Positions 41,353 to 50,108 are shown, counted from the first letter of the stretch. The stretch: 64,000 nt of DNA from Pontibacter flavimaris (GCF_001907195.1 NZ_LVWA01000007.1:62001-126000), one strand, 5' to 3'. Program-made: numbers and translations. The notes: a model not told the origin generated them from the sequence alone.

Positions 41353-42456
41353 TCATATCATCAACAAACGCCAGATGCCAGCTATTAAAACGACGGCCAG
41401 CGCTACCGGCGTAAGCACTTTCCAGCACAGGTGCATGAGCTGGTCTACGCGCAGGCGTGGGTAAGTCCAGCGGAGTTGCAGTTGCAGGAATAAAAGTATA
41501 AACGTCTTGCTTAGCAGCCAGAAGATGCCCCAACCTATACTTGATAGTTCGCCGGGCGTGCCGGAAGTCCAGTAAGCCAGCGCCACAGGGCCGATGTTGG
41601 GCAACGGCGTGTTCCAACTACCCAGGAAAAGTATGACAGCCACCAAACTCACCAAGACCATCATACTGTACTCGGCCAGGAACAATATGGCAAACCGAAA
41701 CCCTGAGTATTCTACGTGGAAACCGGCCACCAGCTCCGATTCCGCCTCCGGAATGTCGAACGGGGCGCGGTTGCTCTCGGCCAGCGAGGCGATGAAGTAG
41801 ATCACAAAGGCTACCAGAAGTATGGGAGCCCGGAAAATGTTCCAGGTCGTGATGCCGCCGATCGTGGTGGTGTTGATGCCCAAGGCTTCGATGCCGAAGA
41901 GCCAGTTCATCTCGTACTCCAGCCCCGGAAACTGGTTCATTAAAGCGCCCTGCTGGTAGCTAATCTCCTGGAAGTCCAGCGACTGGCACACCATCACCAC
42001 CGAAAGTATGGCCAGCCCCGCCGGAATCTCATAGGAAACGATCTGCGCCACCGAGCGCATCGCTCCCAGCATGGCATACTTGTTATTGGAGCCCCAGCCG
42101 GCCATCAGCAGCCCCACCACATCCAGCGAGATAATGGCCAGCAGGTAAAACACGCCAATGCCAATGCCAGCGGGTATAAGATCCGGGGAAAACGGAATCA
42201 CGGCAAAGCCCGCAAAAACAGCAGCAAAAATGAGGATAGGCGCCAGCTTGAAGAGTTTTTTATCGGCCGCGGCAGGCACAATGTCTTCTTTCTGCAGCAG
42301 CTTCAGCACGTCGGCCACGGCCTGTAGCGAGCCCTGCGGCCCTGCCTCGGTAGGCCCCATGCGGTCCTGCATAAAAGCGGCCACCTTGCGCTCGGCGTAG
42401 GCCAGCGCAATCACCACTCCCAGCAAGGCTCCTAAGGTCAGCAGAAAAGCGAGCAT
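41353..42456 (-). CDS. nuoH: NADH-quinone oxidoreductase subunit H
   Basis: 367 residues, eight or nine membrane helices. The quinone-chamber signature YAERKVAAFMQDRMGPTEAGPQGSLQAVADVLKLLQKEDIVP starts near residue 20, and FRAPILLVAFVIYFIASLAESNRAPFDIPEAESELVAGFHVEYSG is near 230. It is the first gene of this partial nuo run: the next gene upstream is an unrelated lipoprotein and a -7-like box precedes nuoH, so NuoA-G must be encoded elsewhere. Confidence 0.95.
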   Translation of the reverse strand: MLAFLLTLGALLGVVIALAYAERKVAAFMQDRMGPTEAGPQGSLQAVADVLKLLQKEDIVPAAADKKLFKLAPILIFAAVFAGFAVIPFSPDLIPAGIGIGVFYLLAIISLDVVGLLMAGWGSNNKYAMLGAMRSVAQIVSYEIPAGLAILSVVMVCQSLDFQEISYQQGALMNQFPGLEYEMNWLFGIEALGINTTTIGGITTWNIFRAPILLVAFVIYFIASLAESNRAPFDIPEAESELVAGFHVEYSGFRFAILFLAEYSMMVLVSLVAVILFLGSWNTPLPNIGPVALAYWTSGTPGELSSIGWGIFWLLSKTFILLFLQLQLRWTYPRLRVDQLMHLCWKVLTPVALAVVLIAGIWRLLMI

Positions 42457-42480
42457 ACGCGGTTAGGCTTTGTGAACAGG

Positions 42481-42488
42481 CAAAGGTA
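42481..42488 (-). promoter_or_regulatory. Candidate -7 box, nuoH promoter
   Basis: On the minus strand TACCTTTG matches TAnnTTTG, 24 bases upstream of nuoH. It supports the view that the operon starts at nuoH. Confidence 0.45.
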
Positions 42489-42575
42489 GGGCTAAATTTG
42501 GAAATTTGAAGATATGGGAATTTGGAGATGACTTTTGTCTGAATGAGGTTTTGCAGGATTTAGGGATGGGCTGAA

Positions 42576-43187
42576 CTATGAGAACCATTTCACGCTTTTC
42601 TTTACAACGATCCACTTTCCATTAGTCTTCTCTAATACATACTCTTTCCCATACCCACACAACTTATAGCACCTGTAGTTCATTTCTACATAGACTTTAG
42701 TTTTATCAGCAGAGAAAAGTGGTATAGACAATTCGTAGAAAGCCGTATGCTCCTGAGCTCTAAGTTTCGGTTCTTGTTCCTCCCAGGTTGTAAAGTGGAT
42801 ATTTCTATAGATACCTCTGTCTAACACAAACCCTTGTAGCTTCTCGTATTGAAAAAGTAGATAAGAAGAGTCTTGTACTGTGAAAGGAGAGGTTTTCCCA
42901 TGTAAACCTATAAGCTCATAAAAATTGCTCTTCCAAGGTACAGGTGGAGGATCTTGCCCGTTTAGGGTAGCATCAGGGAAGTATAAATCAAGCCTGAAGA
43001 GATCTGTCGATAGTGGTATATCGCTACTCTTACCATAAAACAAGCTATCCTGAACAACAATTGCATGAATCACTTCATTTATATCCTGCTCTGTAAGGCG
43101 TGAATACTCCTCCTCCTGCACTTGCTTACAGCAAAAGACCAGCAGGCACAGGGGTAATGTATAGCTATACTTCAGAAATCGCCACAT
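42576..43187 (-). CDS. Hypothetical lipoprotein
   Basis: 203 residues. The signal peptide (WRFLKYSYTLPLCLLVFC) leads to a lipobox-like LVFC with Cys19 (Cys20 follows). The mature region is mixed alpha/beta, rich in Tyr and Phe; it ends in VLEKTNGKWIVVKKSVKW, a pattern of NTF2-like or other small secreted proteins. The DNA is AT-richer than its neighbours, a sign of recent gain. The frame also has a TTG two codons upstream. No function assigned. Confidence 0.65.
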   Translation of the reverse strand: MWRFLKYSYTLPLCLLVFCCKQVQEEEYSRLTEQDINEVIHAIVVQDSLFYGKSSDIPLSTDLFRLDLYFPDATLNGQDPPPVPWKSNFYELIGLHGKTSPFTVQDSSYLLFQYEKLQGFVLDRGIYRNIHFTTWEEQEPKLRAQEHTAFYELSIPLFSADKTKVYVEMNYRCYKLCGYGKEYVLEKTNGKWIVVKKSVKWFS

Positions 43188-43234
43188 CTTCAAATTTTCC
43201 TATGCAGTTAAACGGCGGGAGGCTGTGCCGAGGT

Positions 43235-43993
43235 TTATATCCCGTTCGCTTTGGTCAGGATGATCGGCTCTCCGTCGGTGATGAGGATCGTGTGTTCGTG
43301 CTGGGCCACATACCCGCCCTTTTCGGCCAACAGCGTCCAGCCGTCGCCTTTCTCGTGAGTATAACTGCCTTTGGTGGAGATAAACGTTTCTACGGCTACT
43401 ACGGTGTTTTTCCGGAAGCGCTGCGTGTTGTAACGGTCGTAAAAGCAAGGGATCTCATCCGGCGCCTCATGCAGGCTTCTTCCTACGCCGTGCCCAACCA
43501 GGTTCTTGATCACTTTAAAGCCGTTTCTTTTGGCTTCCGTTTCAATAATTCTCCCTATCTCGGAGATTCTTTTTCCGCCTCTGATTTCCTTCAGCGCCTT
43601 GTGCAGCGCACTTACAGACGTCTCCACCAGCTTATTCAGGCCGTGCACATCCTTGCCAAGTATAAAAGAGCCCCCGTTATCGGCATAGAAGCCATTCAAC
43701 TCCGCCGACACGTCAATATTTATTAAATCTCCTTCTTTCAGTACCGTGCTCTCAGAAGGGATGCCGTGTGCCGCCTCGTTGTTGATGCTGATGCACGTAT
43801 AGCCGGGGAAGTCGTAGGTGATTTTTGGTGCGGACGCAGCCCCGAAGGATTGCAGCACCTCATAGCCATATTCGTCCAGCTGTTTTGTGGTGATGCCTGC
43901 CTTGGCATATTCACGCATTTTCCTTAGTGTAACAGCAACAGCCTCGCTTACCTGCTGCATGCCGGCCAACTCTTCCTCTGATTCTATTGTCAT
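43235..43993 (-). CDS. map: Type I methionine aminopeptidase
   Basis: 252 residues. It removes the initiator Met from new proteins. Metal ligands fall in the usual order: Asp in INIDVSAELNG, Asp in FYADNGG, His in VGHGVGRSLHE, Glu in VAVETFIS and Glu in AQHEHTILIT. The signature AAHGIPSESTVLKEGD is present. The frame runs to 44095, but ATG 43993 (MTIESEEELAGM) is the natural start. It lies 19 bases after the ATP-grasp gene, probably in one transcript. Confidence 0.93.
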   Translation of the reverse strand: MTIESEEELAGMQQVSEAVAVTLRKMREYAKAGITTKQLDEYGYEVLQSFGAASAPKITYDFPGYTCISINNEAAHGIPSESTVLKEGDLINIDVSAELNGFYADNGGSFILGKDVHGLNKLVETSVSALHKALKEIRGGKRISEIGRIIETEAKRNGFKVIKNLVGHGVGRSLHEAPDEIPCFYDRYNTQRFRKNTVVAVETFISTKGSYTHEKGDGWTLLAEKGGYVAQHEHTILITDGEPIILTKANGI

Positions 43994-44012
43994 CGTGTGT
44001 TTAAAGTATAAA

Positions 44013-45200
44013 TTATTCCACCAAATGCGGCACAAACTGCGAGAGGTTGGTGATGATACCCTTCTCCCTTCTGAAGCCAATCGCGCAGCCTTCACCTGCC
44101 CAAAACACGCCCGCCTGGTAAGTATAGCCCTTGCTGTCCTCGGGCAATTCGCACCAGCGCTGGTACACCTGCTGCTGGCTATCGTAATCGCCCCGTACTT
44201 TGGTTATACGCACTTTATCCACCACTTCTATACTTTGTCCTTCGCGCCCGAAGTATGGCTTGCGGATATACTTGCCCGTGAGCGGCGAAAGGTCGGTTTC
44301 GAGGAGGAGCGGGTGGTACGGGTACGCCTTCCAGAGCCAGGCCAGCATGCCTTTGCTTTGGAACAACAAGGTATAAGCCGGGTTGGCGATGACCACCGTG
44401 CGGGAAGCGGAAAGTTGCGTCAGGCTGTCGCAAAGCTCGGGCTCGTCCCAGGCAATCTGCTCCCAGGGCAGCAGCTTGAAGAGGAACGGGAACTGCCGCC
44501 ACTGCTCCGCCTCCACCTGCGCCCAAACGCCCCGCTCCGCTCCCTCTGTAGACACGCTCATCTCCTCAGCCGCGCAAAGGTGCGGGACAAAGCCCGCCTC
44601 GGTGGCAGCCTGGGCTATGACGGCGCAGTTGGCTTCGTCCTCGGCGCTGCCGCCCATGTAGGTGAGCAACAGCGCGGGAGCCAGGTCATCGTTGAGCATG
44701 CGCCAGGTTTTCAGCTGCTCTACCAGCGCCTCGTACAGGCCCGAGTACTGTTTTGCCTCGTTTTTACCGGCGGCGGCCAGGCTGGCCCACTGCACCACGG
44801 CGGTTTCGGGGATGGAGGTAGCGGTATCGGCGTTAAACTCCAGCAGCTTTGGCCCCTCCGGCGTCTGCGCCAGGTCAAAGCGGCCATATAAATGCCAGTG
44901 CCTGTCGTCGTTCCACGACTGCCGCACCAACTCCCACAGGTTTTCCGGAATCCCGAGCACCCGCAGAAAGTCGTCCGGCAGATTATCCGGAATGGCATTG
45001 GTCATCATCTCGTAGAGCGTGTCGGCAGCCTCCAGCAGGGAATCCGCCTCCGGCTCGGGCAGCACCACCGCCTCGCCGGGCACATAGTTGGCGCAGCCGT
45101 CTTCCACGCACCACTCCCAGCCCAGGCCACGCACGGCCGTTTCCACGTCGCCGGAGTGCGGCTCCACGTGGATCTTGTTATTCTTCTGCATCAAACTCAA
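44013..45200 (-). CDS. Glutathionylspermidine-synthase-like ATP-grasp protein (YgiC family)
   Basis: 395 residues. The family pattern runs WEWCVEDGCANYVPGEAV, then HWHLYGRFDLAQTPEGPKLLEFNADTATSIPETAVVQW, and near the end RKPYFGREGQSIEVV and VFWAGEGCAIGFRREKGIITNLSQFVPHLV. These carry the ATP-grasp metal and nucleotide residues. E. coli YgiC/YjfC resemble the synthetase half of the bifunctional Gss but have no amidase. Six bases separate it from an upstream lipoprotein that resembles YgiB, the same pairing as in E. coli. It probably ligates an amine or peptide to an unknown carboxylate. Confidence 0.85.
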   Translation of the reverse strand: MSLMQKNNKIHVEPHSGDVETAVRGLGWEWCVEDGCANYVPGEAVVLPEPEADSLLEAADTLYEMMTNAIPDNLPDDFLRVLGIPENLWELVRQSWNDDRHWHLYGRFDLAQTPEGPKLLEFNADTATSIPETAVVQWASLAAAGKNEAKQYSGLYEALVEQLKTWRMLNDDLAPALLLTYMGGSAEDEANCAVIAQAATEAGFVPHLCAAEEMSVSTEGAERGVWAQVEAEQWRQFPFLFKLLPWEQIAWDEPELCDSLTQLSASRTVVIANPAYTLLFQSKGMLAWLWKAYPYHPLLLETDLSPLTGKYIRKPYFGREGQSIEVVDKVRITKVRGDYDSQQQVYQRWCELPEDSKGYTYQAGVFWAGEGCAIGFRREKGIITNLSQFVPHLVE

Positions 45201-45206
45201 CTGAAA

Positions 45207-45755
45207 TTAAGCGCCTGCCCCACCACTTCGGCCTCTGAAAAAGCCGCTTCTACCGGAGCGTGGCGCAGTGCTTTGCTGCCGGTAGGTCTGCACGTTCTGG
45301 CGCCAGGCGGCGGTATTGTTCATGGTGTTCGGGTTGGCGTAATAACCGGCGCGCGGCCCCATGTTGCGGCCGGCCATATAGCCCAGCGCACTCCACCACA
45401 GCACATTACCCATGCCGAAGCCACCCTGCTGGTACACCTGCTGGTTATCAGCAAGGGCCTTCAGCTGGTTTTGCAGCTCCAGGCCCTGCAGCGTGTCTAC
45501 GCGCACATCGTTATACTTCAGGATGGCCATACTTTGGCCGGGAGCCGTGGTGCGCTCGTCCGTGATTTTCCATTGGTCCGGCGCCTCCTCGGTCAGCTCT
45601 GTGATAATACCGTCCGGCACCTTCACTTCATCGCCGGTATTCCACTCCTCGTTCTGGTTATTAGGCCCGCAACTGGTCAGGCCCATGCAGGCAGCGGCGG
45701 CCACAATAAAGGCATTGCGCTTCAGGTCGCCTATGGTCAGGTATTTCTTCTTCAT
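45207..45755 (-). CDS. YgiB-like (DUF1190-type) lipoprotein
   Basis: 182 residues. The signal peptide ends in lipobox LTSC. The central region has ADNQQVYQQGGFGMGNVLWWSALGYMAGRNMGPRAGYYANPN, which parallels the MAGYMMGR segment of E. coli YgiB, and the last 15 residues are Gly/Arg/Ser-rich (GRSGFFRGRSGGAGA). The gene precedes the YgiC-like ATP-grasp gene by six bases. The similarity to YgiB is partial and judged by eye; the conserved pairing is the stronger evidence. A glycine-rich tail would be a suitable substrate for a peptide ligase. Confidence 0.7.
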   Translation of the reverse strand: MKKKYLTIGDLKRNAFIVAAAACMGLTSCGPNNQNEEWNTGDEVKVPDGIITELTEEAPDQWKITDERTTAPGQSMAILKYNDVRVDTLQGLELQNQLKALADNQQVYQQGGFGMGNVLWWSALGYMAGRNMGPRAGYYANPNTMNNTAAWRQNVQTYRQQSTAPRSGRSGFFRGRSGGAGA

Positions 45756-45913
45756 CAGGATTCGTCTTGATTAGCATATAAAGATAAGCTTTTTACGCGG
45801 AAGGCCCTGAAAACAGCGGTTTATACTTAATAGATCTTGATTCACAGAGGGGGTCTAACCACCCCTACCCCATACTTTCTAACCTTCTAACTTCCCAACT
45901 TTCTAACTCAAAA

Positions 45914-46729
45914 CTACTCCCACAACGGGTAATGCTCCAGATGCACTTTGCGCTTGAAGAAGATGCGGGTGCTTTCCTCGAAGGAGCGGGTGAAGTCGGA
46001 GACGTAGAAGGTGTGCTCACCGGAGCGTTTTTCGGCCAGCAGGCCATGCTGCTCCAGGTAGCCCTTCACCTGCTGCGCCACGATCTGGCTGGCATCCAGC
46101 ACGTCCACCGCGCCTTTGTAATAATTCTCGATCTGCTTCTTGATGAGCGGGTAATGGGTGCAGCCAAGTATAAGCGCCTCAATTTGCTGCAGGTGCGGGT
46201 CCGAGAGGTAGGCGTGGATCACGCTTTCGGAGATGGAATCGTTGAAGAAGCCCTCTTCGATCATGGCGGCCAGCAGCGGTGTGGCCACCGGCCTCAGCTC
46301 AATGTTGCGGTCCAGCTCATCCACCTTTTTGCGGTACACGTTGGAGTTCACGGTTTGCTTGGTGCCGATCAGGCCCACGGTTTTATTAGGGTAGGCCTGG
46401 CCGATGTACTGCACGATCGGGTCGATCACGTTGAGTACCTTGGCCTTGCTGCCCACATATTCCTTCACCAGTTCATAGGCCGCCGCCGAGGCCGAGTTGC
46501 AGGCGATAAGTATAACCTTGCACTGCTGCCGTATCAGCAGGTCGCAGATCTTCACAGCGTAGGCTTGTATCGCCGGCGTGGATTTATCGCCATAAGGCAG
46601 GTGGGCCGTGTCGCCAAAGTATACGAGGCGCTCGTTTGGCAGCACGCTTATAATGGCCTGAGCCACAGTAAGTCCGCCTATCCCACTGTCAAAAATCCCT
46701 ATCGGCCTGTCTTTTATTTCCTGGTTCAT
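45914..46729 (-). CDS. murI: Glutamate racemase
   Basis: 271 residues. It makes D-glutamate for peptidoglycan. The two catalytic cysteines are Cys77 in LIACNSASA and Cys190 in LGCTHYPL, and the N-terminal IGIFDSGIGGLTV and VYFGDTAHLPYG segments are classical. Complete and of normal length. Single gene; divergent from the RDD gene. Confidence 0.95.
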   Translation of the reverse strand: MNQEIKDRPIGIFDSGIGGLTVAQAIISVLPNERLVYFGDTAHLPYGDKSTPAIQAYAVKICDLLIRQQCKVILIACNSASAAAYELVKEYVGSKAKVLNVIDPIVQYIGQAYPNKTVGLIGTKQTVNSNVYRKKVDELDRNIELRPVATPLLAAMIEEGFFNDSISESVIHAYLSDPHLQQIEALILGCTHYPLIKKQIENYYKGAVDVLDASQIVAQQVKGYLEQHGLLAEKRSGEHTFYVSDFTRSFEESTRIFFKRKVHLEHYPLWE

Positions 46730-47063
46730 GAGCTGCGAAATTAACTAAAACATATACAACGATGCTGTTCACCATCCAAATATGTACGTTCACAATATTT
46801 TGTAACCTTTCCGAATTTATACTTCACCATAAAAGTTATATTAGCGAAAAGATAAATCACATAACCCGGAAGCCCAAATAAAAAATATTCAAACTATTTG
46901 CTGTTTTACAATAAAAGTGTATTTTTAACAGCAATTACGCCACACTTAGCTAACGTTGCAGGTAGCTAACCTTGCCAAAGGTGCTCCTCCTGGTGAAGGG
47001 AGGGAAGAAGAGTATGAAAGCCTCACCACAGGCCCCCGAAAACCATATACCCTACTACTGCTC
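46730..47063. other. AT-rich divergent spacer
   Basis: 334 bases between murI and the RDD gene. AT-rich, with one ATACTT near 46821 and T/A runs around 46885-46930. No hairpin or clear -7 box is convincing, and no small ORF stands out. Confidence 0.5.
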
Positions 47064-47567
47064 ATGCAAAGCACTTATACGCTCTCGCCCGCACCCACGG
47101 TAAAACGTTCTGCCTTATACGGTACGCTTTCTGCCCGCTTCGTTTCTTTTCTGGTGGACACCACGCTGCTGGTTTTTTTCTACACGTTTATCATTTACGG
47201 GCTAGGCGGCAAGCTGGAGCATGTCTACACCTGGGATAAGATCTTTAACGATGGCGCCGCCCTGAACGAGTTGACGGCAGTGGCCAAAATGCTTTTCCTG
47301 AACCCATACTTCCCCCTCCTCCACTGGTTGTACTACACCGTGCTGGAGTCGTCGCAGAAGCAGGCTACCATTGGCAAGTTCACTATCGGCCTGCGGGTGA
47401 CCGACCTGCGCGGCCGGCCCATCACGTTTGCACAGGCTAACCTGCGCTACTTCTCCAAGCTGCTCTCCCTTATTCCGCTGGGGCTGGGCTTCGTGCTGAT
47501 GATAAACTCGCGCAGGCAACAGATGCTGCACGATTACATAGCGCGTGCGTTGGTTGTGAACGAATAG
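47064..47567 (+). CDS. RDD family membrane protein
   Basis: 167 residues. The RDD hallmark is SARFVSFLVDTTLLVFFYTFIIYG (Arg then Asp-Thr in the first helix), followed by a helix with PLLHWLYYTVLESSQKQATIGKFTIGLRVTDLRGRPI and a last helix LLSLIPLGLGFVLMI ending QQMLHDYIARALVV. The frame is open to 46956, but the family match begins just after ATG 47064. RDD proteins may be transport-related; no role can be assigned. Confidence 0.9.
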   Translation: MQSTYTLSPAPTVKRSALYGTLSARFVSFLVDTTLLVFFYTFIIYGLGGKLEHVYTWDKIFNDGAALNELTAVAKMLFLNPYFPLLHWLYYTVLESSQKQATIGKFTIGLRVTDLRGRPITFAQANLRYFSKLLSLIPLGLGFVLMINSRRQQMLHDYIARALVVNE

Positions 47568-47643
47568 CCATTCACTCAAAGAATTGCACTATTTTTTACA
47601 CTAATTTACCCGGGCTCGTATAACAACCTGTAGACTAATTACG

Positions 47644-47651
47644 AAAGGAGG
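47644..47651 (+). promoter_or_regulatory. Strong Shine-Dalgarno sequence
   Basis: AAAGGAGG lies seven bases before the SPW gene ATG. It is the only near-perfect ribosome-binding site I noticed here; most starts in this window have none, as usual in Bacteroidota. Confidence 0.8.
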
Positions 47652-47657
47652 TTTAAT

Positions 47658-48047
47658 ATGAGATTTATCCCAACCCGATTCCACGGGATATTAGATTATG
47701 TGGTGGGGTTGTTATTTATAGCAGCTCCCTGGTTATTCGGTTTTTCTGACGTTGGCGACGCTACCTGGGTGATGGTGGTGGCCGGTATCCTGATCCTGCT
47801 GCAGACCATCTTCACGGACTTTGAGGTAGGGCTGATCCACAAGATTCCGATGCAGTCGCACCTGATGGTGGACTTTGGCCTGGGCGTGATCCTGGCCCTG
47901 TCGCCGTGGCTGTTCAGCTTCGCAGACCGCGTGTACATGCCGCACCTGATCGGTGGTGTTTTCGCGATACTTGCCTCGCTTACCACCCACCGCAGACCGA
48001 GCGAAGCCTTCAGCAGGCACCATGCCACCCACGACACCATACACTAG
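47658..48047 (+). CDS. SPW repeat membrane protein
   Basis: 129 residues with four membrane helices. The SPW motif occurs twice, as APWLFGFSD and SPWLFSFAD, each in the second helix of a repeat. An HGILDYVVGLL start and a His-rich C-terminal tail (RHHATHDTIH) are further features. The function of the family is unknown. It has an unusually strong Shine-Dalgarno site, suggesting high expression, and a terminator at 48067-48099. Confidence 0.9.
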   Translation: MRFIPTRFHGILDYVVGLLFIAAPWLFGFSDVGDATWVMVVAGILILLQTIFTDFEVGLIHKIPMQSHLMVDFGLGVILALSPWLFSFADRVYMPHLIGGVFAILASLTTHRRPSEAFSRHHATHDTIH

Positions 48048-48066
48048 AACCAAGCTTAACCGCAGC

Positions 48067-48099
48067 AAAAAGGCTGGCCCCATAAGGCCGGCCTTTTTT
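48067..48099 (+). terminator. Terminator after the SPW gene
   Basis: AAAAAGGCTGGCC and GGCCGGCCTTTTTT form a hairpin (48072-48079 / 48086-48093, one G-T pair) with a six-base loop and a T-run. Confidence 0.85.
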
Positions 48100-48150
48100 A
48101 TACTTGCCCGTTTTGTAGCGCCGGCATTATCTTTTGTGTCAGCACATCGC

Positions 48151-48158
48151 TAACTTTG
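48151..48158 (+). promoter_or_regulatory. Candidate -7 box just before the ABC-F start
   Basis: TAACTTTG, an exact TAnnTTTG match, ends five bases before the ATG at 48164. If used, transcription would begin at or within a base or two of the start codon. Confidence 0.4.
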
Positions 48159-48163
48159 TACCT

Positions 48164-50053
48164 ATGAATTACCTCTCTGCAGAAAATATTGCTAAAAGCT
48201 TCGGCGACCGCTGGCTTTTCAAAAACCTGAACTTTGGCATCAGCCAGGGGCAGCGCGTGGTACTGGTGGGCGTAAACGGCTCCGGCAAAACCACCCTGCT
48301 CAACATCCTGGCCGGCAAACTGCCGCCCGACGAGGGCAGTGTGAGCGTGCGCCGGGAGGTGAGCATCGGGTACCTGGGCCAGAACCCGGAGTTTAACGAG
48401 GAGCTGACCGTGCAGCAGACCATTTTCTCGATGCAGAACGAGACCCTGGAGCTGGTAAAAGACTACGAGACCGCCATCGCCAACCCCGACACCAGCGCCG
48501 AGCGAATGCAGCACCTGATGGAGCGCATGGACGAACTGCAGGCCTGGGACTTTGAGGTGAAAGTGAAGCAGGTCCTCTCCAAACTGGGCATCAACAACCT
48601 GGACGTGCCGATCAAAAGCCTCTCAGGGGGGCAGCGCAAGCGCGTGGCCATGGCCCGCGTGCTGATAGAGGAGCCCACCATGCTGATACTGGATGAGCCC
48701 ACCAACCACCTGGACCTGGACACCATTGAATGGCTGGAGGGGATGCTGAGCACCCAGAACACCACCCTGCTGATGGTAACCCACGACCGCTACTTCCTGG
48801 ACAAGGTGGCCAACGAGATTGCAGAGCTCGATAACGGCGAGATTTATACTTACAAGGGCAACTACAGCTATTTCCTGGAGAAGAAGGCCGAGCGCGAGCT
48901 TTCCGCCGCCGCCGAAACCGAGAAGGCCCGCAACCTGATGCGCAAGGAACTGGACTGGATACGCCGCCAGCCTAAGGCACGCGGCACCAAGGCCAAGTAT
49001 AGGGTGGATGCTTTTGAGGAGCTGAAGGAGAAGGCTGCCAAAAAGATTTCCGGGCCGCAGCTGGAGCTGTCGGTGAAGACCACGCGCCAGGGTGGCAAGA
49101 TCATCGAGGTGGACCATATCTCGAAATCCTTTGGGGAGAAGAAGATCGTGGACGACTTCAGCTATGTGTTCAAGAAAAAGGACCGCATCGGCATTGTAGG
49201 TCCGAACGGCGCCGGCAAATCCACCTTTCTGAACATGCTGACGGGCAAGCTGCAGCCGGACTCCGGTATAATAGATGCCGGCCAGACCACTGTGTTCGGC
49301 TACTATACCCAGGATGAGTTGACGTTTAAGGAAGACCAGCGCGTGATCGACATCGTGAAGGAGATTGCCGAGGTGGTGGAGATGGCTAACGGCGAGGTGA
49401 TCACGGCCAGCCAGTTTCTGCAGCATTTCCAGTTTGCGCCGCCCCAGCAGTATACCTTCGTAAGCAAGCTGAGCGGCGGGGAGAAGCGCCGCCTGCAGCT
49501 ACTGCGCGTGCTCATCAAGAATCCGAACTTCCTCATCCTCGATGAGCCCACCAACGACCTGGACATTATCACGCTCAACATCCTGGAGGATTTCCTGCTC
49601 AACTTTGGCGGCTGCCTGCTCATCGTGAGCCACGACCGCTACTTTATGGACCGGCTGGTGGAGCACCTGTTCGTGTTTGAGGGCGAGGGGCAGATCCGCA
49701 ACTTCCCGGGCAACTACACCGACTACCGCGAGTGGCAGAAAGAGCAGGAGAAACAGGGCAAGCTACAGCAGGAAGAGGCCAAAGCAGCAACACCCGCGCC
49801 TGTGGTAGAGAAACAGCCGGAGCAACCAAATAACAAGCGCAAGGCTACCTACAACGAGAAAAGGGAGTATGAGCAACTGGAGAAGGAAATAGCACGGCAC
49901 GAAACCCGCAAAGCAGAGATCATCGACACCATGAACAGCGGCGGCGTCACCGACCACGAGGCACTGCATGCGCTTGCCGCGGAGCTGAAAAGTATAAACC
50001 AGCAGCTGGAGGAAAAGGAATTCCGGTGGCTGGAGCTGGCCGAGCTGATGTAG
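48164..50053 (+). CDS. ABC-F family ATP-binding protein (Uup-like)
   Basis: 629 residues with two ABC ATPase domains and no membrane part. Walker A sequences are GVNGSGKTT (about 38-46) and GPNGAGKST (about 346-354), signatures LSGGQRKR and LSGGEKRR, and Walker B ILDEPTNHLD and ILDEPTNDLD. A linker helix (KKAERELSAAAETEKARNLMRKELDWIRRQPKARGTKAKYRVD) joins them, and the C-terminal ~100 residues are a charged coiled coil as in Uup. ABC-F proteins act on ribosomes or on DNA repair intermediates. ATG 48164 fits the family; the frame is open ten codons further. Confidence 0.94.
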   Translation: MNYLSAENIAKSFGDRWLFKNLNFGISQGQRVVLVGVNGSGKTTLLNILAGKLPPDEGSVSVRREVSIGYLGQNPEFNEELTVQQTIFSMQNETLELVKDYETAIANPDTSAERMQHLMERMDELQAWDFEVKVKQVLSKLGINNLDVPIKSLSGGQRKRVAMARVLIEEPTMLILDEPTNHLDLDTIEWLEGMLSTQNTTLLMVTHDRYFLDKVANEIAELDNGEIYTYKGNYSYFLEKKAERELSAAAETEKARNLMRKELDWIRRQPKARGTKAKYRVDAFEELKEKAAKKISGPQLELSVKTTRQGGKIIEVDHISKSFGEKKIVDDFSYVFKKKDRIGIVGPNGAGKSTFLNMLTGKLQPDSGIIDAGQTTVFGYYTQDELTFKEDQRVIDIVKEIAEVVEMANGEVITASQFLQHFQFAPPQQYTFVSKLSGGEKRRLQLLRVLIKNPNFLILDEPTNDLDIITLNILEDFLLNFGGCLLIVSHDRYFMDRLVEHLFVFEGEGQIRNFPGNYTDYREWQKEQEKQGKLQQEEAKAATPAPVVEKQPEQPNNKRKATYNEKREYEQLEKEIARHETRKAEIIDTMNSGGVTDHEALHALAAELKSINQQLEEKEFRWLELAELM

Positions 50054-50072
50054 AAGTATAAAGTATAAGTAT

Positions 50073-50108
50073 AAACCCCTTTCTGTCTGCAGGAAGGGGT
50101 TTATTTTT
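50073..50108. terminator. Bidirectional terminator after the ABC-F gene
   Basis: AAACCCCTT (50073-50081) and AAGGGGTTT (50094-50102), extended by two more pairs, form a hairpin followed by ATTTTT. It follows three tandem AAGTATAA copies and overlaps the stop of the convergent gene. Confidence 0.8.
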
